Source: Alphaproteobacteria bacterium UBA998 (GTDB taxonomy: Bacteria; Pseudomonadota; Alphaproteobacteria; Rickettsiales; UBA998). Taken from it: a stretch of DNA of 29,987 nucleotides. The notes beneath the pieces are model-generated. The model worked only from the letters and a program-made list of their open reading frames with translations, searched no databases and had not been told where the DNA came from. Position 1 is the stretch's first letter, and each line of letters starts with the position of its first letter. The stretch is from the NCBI GenBank assembly GCA_002291925.1, contig DBAY01000021.1:1-29987 (forward strand), in the 5' to 3' direction. Both the position numbers and the translations under genes were made by a program. Positions 21,235 through 29,962 of this stretch are shown in pieces.

Positions 21235-22314
21235 TCATTCTAAAGAAAGGGTCCAGTATTCGCCACCGGTGGCCACCCGCAGCCCGCGGGTCTTCAGGGC
21301 TTGGGTAATCGGGTCTTCCTCGCCGCGGTAATAGAGGGTGACTTGCGCATAACCGGCAGAAATTGCCCCGATATCGACAAACTCCACGCCGGGCAGGCCT
21401 TCCAGTTTTGTGCGGATGGTTTGCCACTCGTTCCAGCGGGGGAATTCGGCGCGCACTACGCGGCCTTTCAGTTTCTCCGCGCCCTTGGCCGCAAAGACGC
21501 TGAATTGCTGCTCCGTGGCCAGTAACTGCTGCACCGTCTCCGCGCCCGCGCGTTTCAGGAGTAACTCCGGGCTTTCCGCCGTATCCTGCGCGGGGTAGTG
21601 GCGCACAATCTCCTCTTCGGCGTTCTGGCCGGGGCGGCGCAGGCGCACCTCGGCCACCCGTTTGCCGTCCAGATCGACGATCTGCCCGGTGACAATCGCC
21701 GCCTGCGGCGTACCATAACGCCGGGCCAGCTCGAGCAGGGGTTCCTTTGCCCCGCCCACCACGGCCTGCACGCTGGCCACCAGATTGTCCCGTTTGTCGC
21801 CAAAAGGCACAATCAGCCGTCCCTTGCCGCGCTCCAGCGCCAGCCGGGCCAGCGTACTGCGCCAGAAATTCTCCGGCTCCCACAGCAGAAGTTTCTGTCC
21901 GTCGTAATAGAGGGGAAGTACCAGCAGGCCGCGCCCCTCCACCTCGTCGCCCATTCCTTTCTGCTCGCGCATCAGCGCGTCGATGGCGGATTCCTGGAAG
22001 ACATAGGTCACCAGCGCTTCATAGCGCCCGGCGCGGGCATTCTCCTGCTCCACCGAAACGGATTTCACCAGCTGGGCGCGTTGCGCCGGGGTGACTTTGG
22101 CAAAAATTTCATCGGCGCGTTTGGCGTCCCGGCGGCGCAACACCTCCAGAAACGCTTCGGCCTCGCCTTGCGCCAGTGCCATTCGCTGGGCCGCCACGGC
22201 GTCAGGGGCTTCGCCCTTGACCTGCACCTTGGCGAGGTCGGCACCGGCCATCGCCGCGCCCGGCAGCCACGCCACGAGCAGAAGGACAAGTATCCAAACA
22301 TTGGTGCGCCGCAT
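21235..22314 (-). CDS. DUF2066-type exported protein
   Basis: A 359-residue protein with a clear signal peptide (residues 1-23, cleavage probably after AMA). Residues 24-130 contain KVQVKGEAPDAVAAQRMAL, and the domain continues to about 200, matching the DUF2066 family in overall pattern and in its position upstream of an AI-2E permease and hdaA. The second half includes LARRYGTPQAAIVTGQIV and GAISAGYAQVTLYYRGEED. The family function is unknown; a periplasmic role is inferred. The start is ATG, divergent from purM with a 71-nt gap, so the two promoters probably overlap. Confidence 0.8.
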   Translation of the reverse strand: MRRTNVWILVLLLVAWLPGAAMAGADLAKVQVKGEAPDAVAAQRMALAQGEAEAFLEVLRRRDAKRADEIFAKVTPAQRAQLVKSVSVEQENARAGRYEALVTYVFQESAIDALMREQKGMGDEVEGRGLLVLPLYYDGQKLLLWEPENFWRSTLARLALERGKGRLIVPFGDKRDNLVASVQAVVGGAKEPLLELARRYGTPQAAIVTGQIVDLDGKRVAEVRLRRPGQNAEEEIVRHYPAQDTAESPELLLKRAGAETVQQLLATEQQFSVFAAKGAEKLKGRVVRAEFPRWNEWQTIRTKLEGLPGVEFVDIGAISAGYAQVTLYYRGEEDPITQALKTRGLRVATGGEYWTLSLE

Positions 22315-22385
22315 GGCGGTCTCCTGCCTTTACCTCCTCTGCCGCATCCGCTACAAGGGCGGCAGATAACGCTTGGATACGGGAT

Positions 22386-23495
22386 ATGGGCGCAAAAGAC
22401 AATCCGCAAACGCGGGCCGGGGGGCTGACCTACGCCGAGGCAGGGGTGGACATCGCGGCCGGCAATGCGCTGGTGGACGCCATCAAGCCTGCCGCCAAGC
22501 GGACGATGCGCCCTGAAGTGATGGGCGGCCTCGGCGGTTTCGGCGCCCTGTTCGATCTGAAGAAAAGCGGCTACCGCGATCCCATTCTCGTCTCCGGCAC
22601 GGACGGGGTGGGCACCAAGCTCAAGATTGCCCAGCAACTGAACTCACACGGCACGATCGGCATCGATCTGGTGGCGATGTGCGTTAATGACCTGCTGGTG
22701 CAGGGGGCAGAACCCTTATTCTTCCTAGACTATTTCGCTTGCGGAACGCTTTCGGTGGAGCAGGCCGCGTCAGTGATTCAGGGCATCGCCAAAGGCTGCG
22801 AGCTTTCCGGCTGCGCACTGATTGGCGGCGAGACGGCGGAGATGCCCGGTATGTACGCGCCGGGCGAATATGACCTTGCCGGGTTCGCCGTCGGCGCGGT
22901 GGAGCGCCATGCCATGCTGCCCCGTCCCGAGACGTTGGAGGCGGGGGACGTACTGCTGGGTCTGGCCTCGAGCGGGGTGCATTCCAATGGCTTCAGCTTG
23001 GTGCGTGCGCTGCTGGAGCATGCGGACATCGGCTTGGAGTCTGTGCTTCCGGGCGAGCTGAGCAAGAATTACCCCTCTATCGGCCAAATGCTGCTGGAGC
23101 CGACCAGGCTCTATGTGAAGCCCATGCTTCAGGTGCTGCGTGAAGTGAATACGGCGCATGAGGAGCACCGCCTCAAGGCCTTGGCGCATATCACCGGGGG
23201 CGGCCTCACCGAGAACCTGCCGCGCGCGCTGACGGAGGGCTTCAGCGCCGAGATCGACCTCGATGCGTGGGATCTGCCGCCGCTCTTCCGCTGGCTGCAA
23301 TCCCTCGGCGACGTGGCCGAGGCGGAGATGCTGCGCACCTTCAATTGCGGCATCGGCATGGTGCTGGTCTGCGCGCCGGAGGCGGAAGAGACGATCCGCC
23401 AGACGCTAGAGCGGGCCGGGGAGCAGGTCTGGCGCATCGGCCGGCTGGCGGCGCAGGCCGGCGCGCCGCATGTGCGCTATCAGGGCAGCCTGTGA
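22386..23495 (+). CDS. purM: Phosphoribosylformylglycinamidine cyclo-ligase
   Basis: A 369-residue cytoplasmic enzyme converting FGAM to AIR in purine synthesis with ATP. Motifs are TYAEAGVDIAAGNALV at the N-terminus, SGTDGVGTKLKIA, CVNDLLVQGAEPLFFLDY, GGETAEMPGMYAPGEYD and ITGGGLTENLPR, all typical. It is followed by purN with a 4-nt GTGA overlap. The neighbours hdaA, AI-2E permease and DUF2066 on the other strand make a common alphaproteobacterial arrangement. Confidence 0.97.
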   Translation: MGAKDNPQTRAGGLTYAEAGVDIAAGNALVDAIKPAAKRTMRPEVMGGLGGFGALFDLKKSGYRDPILVSGTDGVGTKLKIAQQLNSHGTIGIDLVAMCVNDLLVQGAEPLFFLDYFACGTLSVEQAASVIQGIAKGCELSGCALIGGETAEMPGMYAPGEYDLAGFAVGAVERHAMLPRPETLEAGDVLLGLASSGVHSNGFSLVRALLEHADIGLESVLPGELSKNYPSIGQMLLEPTRLYVKPMLQVLREVNTAHEEHRLKALAHITGGGLTENLPRALTEGFSAEIDLDAWDLPPLFRWLQSLGDVAEAEMLRTFNCGIGMVLVCAPEAEETIRQTLERAGEQVWRIGRLAAQAGAPHVRYQGSL

Positions 23496-24154
23496 CGCGC
23501 GCCCGTGTGGCCGTCCTGATTTCCGGCAGCGGCTCCAATCTGCAGGCGCTGATCGACGCGGCGTCCGCCTCTGATTACCCCGCCGAGATTGCCTACGTGC
23601 TCTCCAACAAACCCGACGCCTACGGGCTCGTGCGCGCCGCGCAGGCGGGCATTCCGACAGAGGTCGTGGAGCATGGCGCGTTTGCTACCCGCGAAGCGTT
23701 CGACGCGGCGATGCAGGCACGGCTGGAGGCGGCTAACGTTGATTATGTCTGTCTTGCTGGGTTCATGCGGCTGCTCACCCCCAGCTTCACCGAGGCCTGG
23801 GCGGGCCGGATGCTCAATATCCATCCCTCGCTGCTGCCCGCCTTTCCGGGCTTGCACACGCATCGCCGCGCGCTAGAAGCAGGCGTGCGCCTCAGCGGCT
23901 GCACGGTGCATTTCGTGACGCCGGAGCTGGATGCGGGGCCGATTCTGATGCAGGCAGCCGTCCCCGTGCGGGGCGATGATACGCCGGAATCATTGCAGCA
24001 GCGCGTCCACGCCACCGAGCACCGAATCTATCCGGCGGCCTTGGCCCTGCTGGCCTCCGGTCAGGCCCGGCTGGAGGCGGGGCGCGTGGTGCTGGCCCCG
24101 GAAGCGGAAGGCGTGGCCAGCGGGATACTGATCAGTCCGTCCGCACCTCGCTGA
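23492..24154 (+). CDS. purN: Phosphoribosylglycinamide formyltransferase (folate-dependent)
   Basis: A 220-residue cytoplasmic enzyme adding a formyl group from 10-formyl-THF to GAR. VLISGSGSNLQALI begins the phosphate-binding loop; MLNIHPSLLPAFPG holds the catalytic Asn and His; VHFVTPELDAGPILMQ holds the catalytic Asp. The start is GTG 23492, overlapping the purM stop codon. A long upstream frame exists but is the out-of-frame purM sequence. The last 23 nt overlap the convergent chemoreceptor gene. Confidence 0.95.
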   Translation: MTRARVAVLISGSGSNLQALIDAASASDYPAEIAYVLSNKPDAYGLVRAAQAGIPTEVVEHGAFATREAFDAAMQARLEAANVDYVCLAGFMRLLTPSFTEAWAGRMLNIHPSLLPAFPGLHTHRRALEAGVRLSGCTVHFVTPELDAGPILMQAAVPVRGDDTPESLQQRVHATEHRIYPAALALLASGQARLEAGRVVLAPEAEGVASGILISPSAPR

Positions 24155-26246
24155 GGAACTGATCGACCTCGCGCCGCAGCGTTTCCGCCTCGGTGGAGAG
24201 CGCACGGGCGGCATCGAGCACCTGGCTCGCCGAGAAGCTGGCTTCCGAGGCCGAGCCGGTCACCTCCTCGATGTTCGTGGAGATGGTCTGCGTCTTCAGC
24301 GCGGCGGAGCCCATGTTGCTGGCGATCTCGCCCGTGACGGCGCTCTGTTCCTCGATGGCCGCTGAGATGGCCGCCGAATACTCATTGATGTGGTCAATCG
24401 CCGCCTTGATGGCCACCAGCGTGGTGATGACCTCGCGCGAGACGCCTTGGATGCTGGCGATCTGGCGCGCGATCTGGTCCGTGGCCTGCCCGGTCTGCCC
24501 GGCGAGGTTCTTCACCTCCGTGGCCACTACGGCGAAGCCTTTGCCCGCCTCCCCAGCACGCGCGGATTCGATGGTGGCGTTGAGCGCCAGCAGGTTGATC
24601 TGCCCGGCGATGTCCTGAATCATCTCCACCACGCTGCCGATCTGCTGCGCCGACTGCTCCAGCGACTGCGAGGTCGCATCGGCAAGGCGCACCTTCTCCA
24701 CCGCTTCCTGCACCACGCGGGAGGATTTGGAGACCTGCTCGGTGATTTCGCGCACCGAGGCGGTCATCTCATCCGTCGCGGAGGCGACGCTCTGCACATT
24801 ATGCGAGGTTTCGGTGGAGGCGGTGGCGACCGCATCCGCCTTCTGGCTCGCGGTGGCGATGGTATGGGACATGGTTTCCGCTGTCTGGTACAGCTCGGTG
24901 GCCGCGGAAGCGACAGAGTTGATGATGCCCTGCACGCGGCTCTCGAACCGTGCCGCCAGCGCCTGCATGGCCTGTTTCTTTTCTTCTTCCGCCCGCAACT
25001 TCGAGGCGGCCTGCTCGGCTTCCATCTCGCGTGTGCGGATGGCGTTTTGCTTGAAGATCTCCAATGCGCGGCCCATGTCGCCGATCTCGTCGATCTGCGT
25101 GGTGTAGGACACCTCGACGCCAATATCGCCCTCCGCCAGGCGGCCCATGGCCTGATTCAGCCCGCCGATGCGGCGCGACAGGGCGCGCGCATAAAGAATG
25201 CCGAGGATGGAGAAAAGCAGCGTTCCCACCCCGATGGCAATGAACGTGCTATTGCGGATTTCATGTGCCGTGGCCAGAGCATGGGCTTTCGTCACATCGG
25301 TCATCAGCGCGTAGCGTACACCCATGAACTCGAAGGGCTGGTAGGAGGAATAAACCTCCACCTTGCGGAAGCCCATGGTGAACTGCGCACCGCTTTCCCC
25401 CTTGAATGCCTTGTTGACGGTGACTGTATCCGCCACGGTCGTCAGAATGTCATTTGGCTCAGTCAGCGGGCTGTTGGTGCGCAGCTTCTTGTCGGCCCCC
25501 ACCAGATACGCATGCCCGATGCCTTTCAGCGCCTTGCTGTTCATCAGGGAATTCAGGCGGTCCACCGGCATCTGGAACGCCAGCACGCCCAGGCGGTTGC
25601 CCTGCGCATCAAACACGGGCGTTGCGATGAAACTGGCTGCCACGCCATTACTGGGAGCATAGCTATTGAAATCGCTCAGGAAGGCTTCGCCCTTGGCGGC
25701 CTGCCGCGCCTTGCGGAAAACGACGCCCAGATCGCTGTCCTTCCACGGGCCCGACACCAGGTTGGTGGAAAAATCAGGTTCCTTGAACACGGTGTAGACG
25801 ACATTGCCCTGCAGATCGATGAGGAACACGTCGTAATAACCGCGCTGGGTTTGCAGGTCGCGGAACCAGGGGTGGATGTCGCCATGGATCAGGCTGTAGG
25901 CGCTGCCGTCAGCGGCTTGGGTCAGTTCCTTGTTGCTGTTTTTGGGGTACCAGCGCTGCAGATACTGGGTGTGGTTCTGGCCGTCCAGGGCGTGCCATCC
26001 GTCGTTCAGGCGGCGTAGGGCCTGGATGGTATTCTCGCTTTCGGCCGTGAGGACCAGGTCTTCACGGATCGATTCCAGATAATCCTTCAGGCTTTGCGCC
26101 TTTTCCTCGCGGATGCCGACCACGCTTGTCTGCATGTCCTGCAGCGCGCTGTCATAGGTCTGTGAATAGGTCCACATCCCTGTCACGACTTGGGAAATCA
26201 GGACGCAACCACTGATGAATAGTGGAAGTTTTTGAGAAATACGCAT
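24132..26246 (-). CDS. Methyl-accepting chemotaxis protein with periplasmic Cache-type sensor
   Basis: A 704-residue chemoreceptor. A transmembrane helix lies at residues 8-26, a periplasmic sensor at about 30-325 (double-Cache-like features such as GYYDVFLIDLQGNVVYTV at 136-153), and a second helix at 334-352. HAMP covers about 353-405 (RRIGGLNQAMGRLAEGDIG). The signalling domain runs from 440 to 700, with the tip IESARAGEAGKGFAVVATEV at 559-578. There is no C-terminal CheR-tethering pentapeptide. The ligand is not deducible. Its presence implies motility or taxis genes elsewhere. It lies between purN and ndk and has no chemotaxis neighbours. Possibly a later insertion into the purine cluster. 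Confidence 0.94.
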   Translation of the reverse strand: MRISQKLPLFISGCVLISQVVTGMWTYSQTYDSALQDMQTSVVGIREEKAQSLKDYLESIREDLVLTAESENTIQALRRLNDGWHALDGQNHTQYLQRWYPKNSNKELTQAADGSAYSLIHGDIHPWFRDLQTQRGYYDVFLIDLQGNVVYTVFKEPDFSTNLVSGPWKDSDLGVVFRKARQAAKGEAFLSDFNSYAPSNGVAASFIATPVFDAQGNRLGVLAFQMPVDRLNSLMNSKALKGIGHAYLVGADKKLRTNSPLTEPNDILTTVADTVTVNKAFKGESGAQFTMGFRKVEVYSSYQPFEFMGVRYALMTDVTKAHALATAHEIRNSTFIAIGVGTLLFSILGILYARALSRRIGGLNQAMGRLAEGDIGVEVSYTTQIDEIGDMGRALEIFKQNAIRTREMEAEQAASKLRAEEEKKQAMQALAARFESRVQGIINSVASAATELYQTAETMSHTIATASQKADAVATASTETSHNVQSVASATDEMTASVREITEQVSKSSRVVQEAVEKVRLADATSQSLEQSAQQIGSVVEMIQDIAGQINLLALNATIESARAGEAGKGFAVVATEVKNLAGQTGQATDQIARQIASIQGVSREVITTLVAIKAAIDHINEYSAAISAAIEEQSAVTGEIASNMGSAALKTQTISTNIEEVTGSASEASFSASQVLDAARALSTEAETLRREVDQFLSEVRTD

Positions 26247-26256
26247 GTCGGCTCCG

Positions 26257-26288
26257 GCGAAGTGAGATTCTACATGAATCCACTTCGC
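26257..26288. other. Inverted repeat upstream of the chemoreceptor gene
   Basis: GCGAAGTG (26257-26264) and CACTTCGC (26281-26288) are perfect 8-bp arms around a 16-nt spacer, starting 10 nt upstream of the chemoreceptor start codon (minus strand). It may be an operator or an mRNA hairpin in the leader. Nothing else is visible in 26247-26379. Confidence 0.35.
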
Positions 26289-26379
26289 AGATTAGCCAAA
26301 GCCTATGAAGAAAGCGTGAACGAAGACGCCTGACGACAACCGGAGCGCGAAAAATTTACGCTTCTGTTACCGGCGGGGC

Positions 26380-26802
26380 TCAGCCGACGATTTCGAGGTC
26401 GCTGAAGAAGAAGCGGATTTCGTTGGCGGCGTTCTCCAGGCTGTCCGAGCCGTGCACCGAGTTGCGCTCGATGGACTCGGCGAACATCTTGCGGATGGTG
26501 CCCTCGGCGGCGTTGGCCGGGTTGGTGGCGCCCATGATTTCGCGGTGGCGCGCCACGGCGTTCTCGCCTTCCAGCACCTGCACCACGACCGGGCCGGAAA
26601 CCATGTATTCCACCAGCTCGCCGAAGAAGGGGCGCTCCTTGTGCACCGCGTAGAACTCGCCAGCCTGGCGGCGGGAGAGGTGCATGCGCTTCTGGGCGAT
26701 GATGCGCAGGCCTTTTTCCTCAAAGATCGCGTTGATCTTGCCGGTGAGGCTGCGCTCGGTGGCGTCCGGCTTGAGGATGGACAGGGTGCGCTCGGTGGCC
26801 AT
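26380..26802 (-). CDS. ndk: Nucleoside diphosphate kinase
   Basis: A 140-residue cytoplasmic enzyme that balances nucleoside triphosphate pools through a phosphohistidine. TLSILKPDATERSL has Lys11; catalytic His117 lies in NSVHGSDS; GATNPANAAEGTIRK is the nucleotide-binding region. The start codon is fixed by the family N-terminus (MATERTLSILKPD) and an AAGGAG ribosome site. A longer frame extending to 27597 is antisense to the OmpA-type gene and not real. It is separated from the OmpA-type lipoprotein gene by a divergent 147-nt gap. Confidence 0.97.
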   Translation of the reverse strand: MATERTLSILKPDATERSLTGKINAIFEEKGLRIIAQKRMHLSRRQAGEFYAVHKERPFFGELVEYMVSGPVVVQVLEGENAVARHREIMGATNPANAAEGTIRKMFAESIERNSVHGSDSLENAANEIRFFFSDLEIVG

Positions 26803-26871
26803 GGAAAATCTCCTTGAAATTGGCGGGCTGTGGTGATGTTGACGCGCCTTTAGCGGATTGCGCCCGCAATT

Positions 26872-26940
26872 GCAAGGATTAAGCAGAAACCCATTGCCCC
26901 ATGCCGGAAAATACGCATCCTGATAGAAATTAATCCTTGC
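26872..26940. other. Perfect 11-bp inverted repeat in the ndk/lipoprotein divergent gap
   Basis: GCAAGGATTAA (26872-26882) is repeated in reverse at TTAATCCTTGC (26930-26940), 47 nt apart. The right arm ends 9 nt before the lipoprotein ATG. It could be a regulatory dyad bound at two sites or a long-range mRNA or DNA hairpin. A smaller hairpin ATTGC-GCCC-GCAAT lies just to the left near 26857-26870. Confidence 0.5.
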
Positions 26941-26949
26941 GGTACCTGC

Positions 26950-27798
26950 ATGTGCAGATGGTGGTTTCTGGTGACGCTCGGCTTGGCCGCCTGCTCCGGC
27001 GAAACGCTGGAAAAGCTGCGGCAGGTGCAGCCGACGGGCAGTGCGTTCCAGCAGGCCCTGTCGCGTCATTACCTCGATTTTGCCGATCAGGAAGCCGCGC
27101 GTTTTGACTGGTGGAGCTCGCAGCATTTCGCCGCCAAGGGACTGGCCGCCGCGTATGGGGACGATGTGCAGCCGGAGAAGATGGAATACTGGAACCTCGA
27201 GATTCCGGATGCGCGGGAGCGGGAGGCGCTGGCACAGGCGCGCGCCTGGCTGATGGCGCACCGCGCGAAGGCGAACGCCGCGCCGGAGGATGTGGCCCGC
27301 GCGCAGGTTTATTTCGATTGCTGGATCGAGGAGGCGACCGAGATGGGCGCCTCCAAGGCCCGTGCCCATTGCCGCGAGGAGCTGGAAACCCTGCTGCTGA
27401 AGCTGGGCCCCGTCACCCATACCGCCGAGGGGGCCAAGGTGGGGGATCCGCTGGAAGCCGCGGACGTGACGCTCACCTATCTGGTGTTTTTCGACTGGGG
27501 CAGCACCGAGCTGAACCGCGAAGCCATGGAGGTGCTGGACATCATCCTGACCGACCTGCACAACGTCGATGATTATGAAATCGTGCTGAATGGTCATACG
27601 GATAGCAGTGGCACGCAGGCTGCCAACTTGGAGTTGTCCCTAAAGCGCGCCAAGCGGGTGGAGCGAGAATTGCATACTCAAGGTGTGCCGCCCGAGCTGA
27701 TTTCCACCTATGCGTTTGGGGAGACGGACCCGAAGGAGGCTGCTCCTGATGGCACCCGCCGCCGCGCCAACCGCCGGGTGGAAGTGGTCATCAATTAA
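26950..27798 (+). CDS. OmpA-family outer-membrane lipoprotein
   Basis: A 282-residue protein. The N-terminal FLVTLGLAAC contains a lipobox (LAAC, Cys15), so it should be lipidated and anchored in the outer membrane. Residues 20-165 are a variable helical region. The C-terminal about 110 residues are an OmpA-type peptidoglycan-binding domain: LVFFDWGSTELNREAMEVLD, NGHTDSSGTQ, LSLKRAKRVERELHTQGV and GTRRRANRRVEVVI. The role is likely to connect outer membrane and cell wall. Its partner genes are not evident: ndk is divergent and the gene downstream is unrelated. The 232-nt gap after it (27799-28030) shows no gene. Confidence 0.9.
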   Translation: MCRWWFLVTLGLAACSGETLEKLRQVQPTGSAFQQALSRHYLDFADQEAARFDWWSSQHFAAKGLAAAYGDDVQPEKMEYWNLEIPDAREREALAQARAWLMAHRAKANAAPEDVARAQVYFDCWIEEATEMGASKARAHCREELETLLLKLGPVTHTAEGAKVGDPLEAADVTLTYLVFFDWGSTELNREAMEVLDIILTDLHNVDDYEIVLNGHTDSSGTQAANLELSLKRAKRVERELHTQGVPPELISTYAFGETDPKEAAPDGTRRRANRRVEVVIN

Positions 27799-27995
27799 CC
27801 CTTCGTGACGCCAGCGTTGCGATGCTTCCCATAAGCAATTGATATAAAAGCATCCCTTGCGAGGGCAGGCTTTCTCGCCTCCTCGGGTGGGCAGGGGCCC
27901 TGCGGCGCGTTGCCTTTGAAAATGCACGGAAATCATGCCTCTCATGCGGCAGGGAGATGTCACAAAATCTTCAACTTTGTTTGAGAGGGAATTGC

Positions 27996-28001
27996 TATAA
28001 T
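27996..28001 (+). promoter_or_regulatory. Perfect -10 box before the 28031 gene
   Basis: TATAAT at 27996-28001 lies 30 nt upstream of the GTG start. No good -35 hexamer was found at 16-18 nt spacing, so this is a weak prediction. In the rest of the 27799-28030 gap only small palindromes such as GCAGGGGCCCTGC are seen. Confidence 0.3.
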
Positions 28002-28030
28002 TACGGCGGACTCATAGCTGGCAAGCAACG

Positions 28031-29563
28031 GTGGAACTACAAAAACAACCCAATGAGCCGATAGTCACGACGGATGCTCCCCCGCCTGCGGGAGGGGACG
28101 CGCTGTCGTCCGCCGTCGCGCCTTCCGCGCCCTATGCGGGCCTGAGCGAGAATGAGCGCCACGCGCTGCAAACCCCGCTGCACGCCACCGCCAAGGACGC
28201 CAAGACGCTGCTTCCTTACTTCGCCATCCTGCCCGCCGCCTGGGGGGTGCGCTACCTGGCGCGCGGCCCCATCGATACGCTGAAGGGCATTGAGAGCTTC
28301 GACTGGTTCCGCAGCGCACGTGCCCGGGTGATTGAGCCCGTCTTCAATTACTTCCGCGCTCACTATCGTCACGCTGGCCCGGTGGATGGCAAGCATGTCA
28401 TCGCTACCGAAGAACAGCTTGTTAATCGGCTCCGCTCCATAGGTGAGGGCAAGGGAGAAGCCCACGATTGGATTACCAAAGTAAAAGACGATCTGGGTCG
28501 CGGCCAAAAAAAGGAATTCACCGACCTCCAGAAGCGGTTGAAGGACCGCTACAAGAACCTGATGCTTGACATGGCGTTTGATACCACGCTGGGCGCCTAC
28601 ATGTTCGGGGTGACGGCGACCTACGAGTACAACGTCTATAAGAATATCCGCAAAGTCTACGCGGAGGCCGTGGCGTACGAAGACGACAAGCGCCCCGAGG
28701 ACATCCGCTTCTCGGACTTCCGTCATAGTCAGAATCGGCTGGTGCAGAACACCATGCAAAATTTCCGGGATAAAACCCGCTCACGTCTTGGTACCGATCT
28801 CGGGTTCTTTGGACGCTGGCTTGGCTTCGCGCACCCGTCGCTTAGCATGCTGAAGAATTTCAAGTTTGGCGAAACGATCGGCGGTCTCAAGCTTGCCCAG
28901 TCGCTGGGCTCCGTCTATACCCGCCGCAATACGATCTTTGAGGAAATCTGCTCGCTGATCGAAAAGAAGATCAACCCGATCCGGGGTATCAGCGAAAGCA
29001 TCAACGAGTCCGACCTGATCGACATCTACCAGAATTACGCGCACACGATTGCGCCGCGCCACGCCTTCCACGATATCACCATCCACCAGCAAAGCGACGT
29101 CGTCGACTGGAAGCGTGCGGAAAGCGTGTTTGCGCTGGCTGCCGAGCTGATGAACCGCACCTACAAATACAAGCATAGCCGCGTGGACGAGCTGCCCGCC
29201 GAGCTGCGCGTGAAGGCGGACCCGGGCAATTTCACCCTGCCGAAATTCCTCTACCTCCTCGGCCATGACCTGATCGACCCCGCCAAGCCGGAACAGTCGA
29301 TGGCGTATGTGCAGGTGGCCAACCAGTATGGCATGCAAGCGGTGAAACAGCTGCAGGCCTCGCTGGAAAAAGGCATGACGCTGGAAGAGGCGATCAAGCC
29401 CTACCACATTGATTTCTTTTTCCTCAAGCGGGTCGATGCGCGCCGGGCAGAAGAAGAGGCGGTGCGCCGCCAGCAAGCGGATCCCGCTGCTGCGCCGACC
29501 ACGCGCGTGCAGGAAGGCGCCCTCTCGGAGCGCGTGCAGGCCGCGCCGACCCTCGGCATCTGA
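28031..29563 (+). CDS. Hypothetical 510-residue protein with two hydrophobic segments
   Basis: The N-terminus is Pro/Ala-rich and lacks a signal peptide (about 40 residues). Hydrophobic segments occur at about residues 60-78 (LLPYFAILPAAWGVRYLA) and 180-205 (MLDMAFDTTLGAYMFGVTAT). Charged helical regions follow, with a long stretch rich in Arg, Tyr and Phe up to 420 and a disordered Ala/Arg/Gln tail at the end. I do not recognise a family. The start is GTG 28031, with no in-frame alternative nearby upstream and a weak ribosome site. Codon use resembles the surrounding genes, so a recent transfer is not indicated. A role in the membrane or an interaction with another compartment is conceivable but unsupported. 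Confidence 0.75.
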   Translation: MELQKQPNEPIVTTDAPPPAGGDALSSAVAPSAPYAGLSENERHALQTPLHATAKDAKTLLPYFAILPAAWGVRYLARGPIDTLKGIESFDWFRSARARVIEPVFNYFRAHYRHAGPVDGKHVIATEEQLVNRLRSIGEGKGEAHDWITKVKDDLGRGQKKEFTDLQKRLKDRYKNLMLDMAFDTTLGAYMFGVTATYEYNVYKNIRKVYAEAVAYEDDKRPEDIRFSDFRHSQNRLVQNTMQNFRDKTRSRLGTDLGFFGRWLGFAHPSLSMLKNFKFGETIGGLKLAQSLGSVYTRRNTIFEEICSLIEKKINPIRGISESINESDLIDIYQNYAHTIAPRHAFHDITIHQQSDVVDWKRAESVFALAAELMNRTYKYKHSRVDELPAELRVKADPGNFTLPKFLYLLGHDLIDPAKPEQSMAYVQVANQYGMQAVKQLQASLEKGMTLEEAIKPYHIDFFFLKRVDARRAEEEAVRRQQADPAAAPTTRVQEGALSERVQAAPTLGI

Positions 29564-29614
29564 TTTACCCCTCCGTTTGATTCTTGTTAAGCAATGGGTG
29601 CTAGGGTGAAGGGC

Positions 29615-29962
29615 ATGCATGTTGCCGACACCCTGCCACTCATTGATTTGGACGTTTTCGCTGACGCTCGGGCGCTGCTGGAAGACGCCTTTGCCGAAAT
29701 GGTGGCCTATTACCGCGACGATAGCCCGCGCCTGCTGGGGCAGATGCGCCAGTTGCATGCTGCGGGCGAGCGCGCCGAATGGGGCCGGCTGGCCCATACG
29801 CTGAAATCCTCCAGCCGCCAGCTTGGCCTGCGCCGCGTGGGCGAATGCGCCGCGCGGCTGGAGCAACTCGCGGCGGAACCCGCGCTGGAGGAGGAAGAGC
29901 AAGCCTTCGCCGCCTTGGCAGAGGCATTGAGCCTCACACTTGCCCAGCTCTCAAACGCGTGA
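29615..29962 (+). CDS. Stand-alone HPt phosphotransfer protein
   Basis: A 115-residue all-helical protein. AHTLKSSSRQLG contains the phospho-accepting His of histidine phosphotransfer domains, followed by the conserved Lys and Gly. It carries phosphate between a hybrid kinase and a response regulator. Two starts are possible: ATG 29594 adds seven residues, ATG 29615 has AGGG 8 nt upstream and fits better. It is separated from the gene at 28031 by 51 nt. No kinase or regulator lies in the remaining 25 nt, so partners must be elsewhere. The receiver protein at 18367-19419 is a potential partner by chemistry only. Confidence 0.85.
   Translation: MHVADTLPLIDLDVFADARALLEDAFAEMVAYYRDDSPRLLGQMRQLHAAGERAEWGRLAHTLKSSSRQLGLRRVGECAARLEQLAAEPALEEEEQAFAALAEALSLTLAQLSNA

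Noticed and set aside
26803..27597. Long minus-strand frame extending ndk to 405 residues
   Set aside because: The upstream part is antisense to the OmpA-type lipoprotein. ndk has its own start and ribosome site at 26802.
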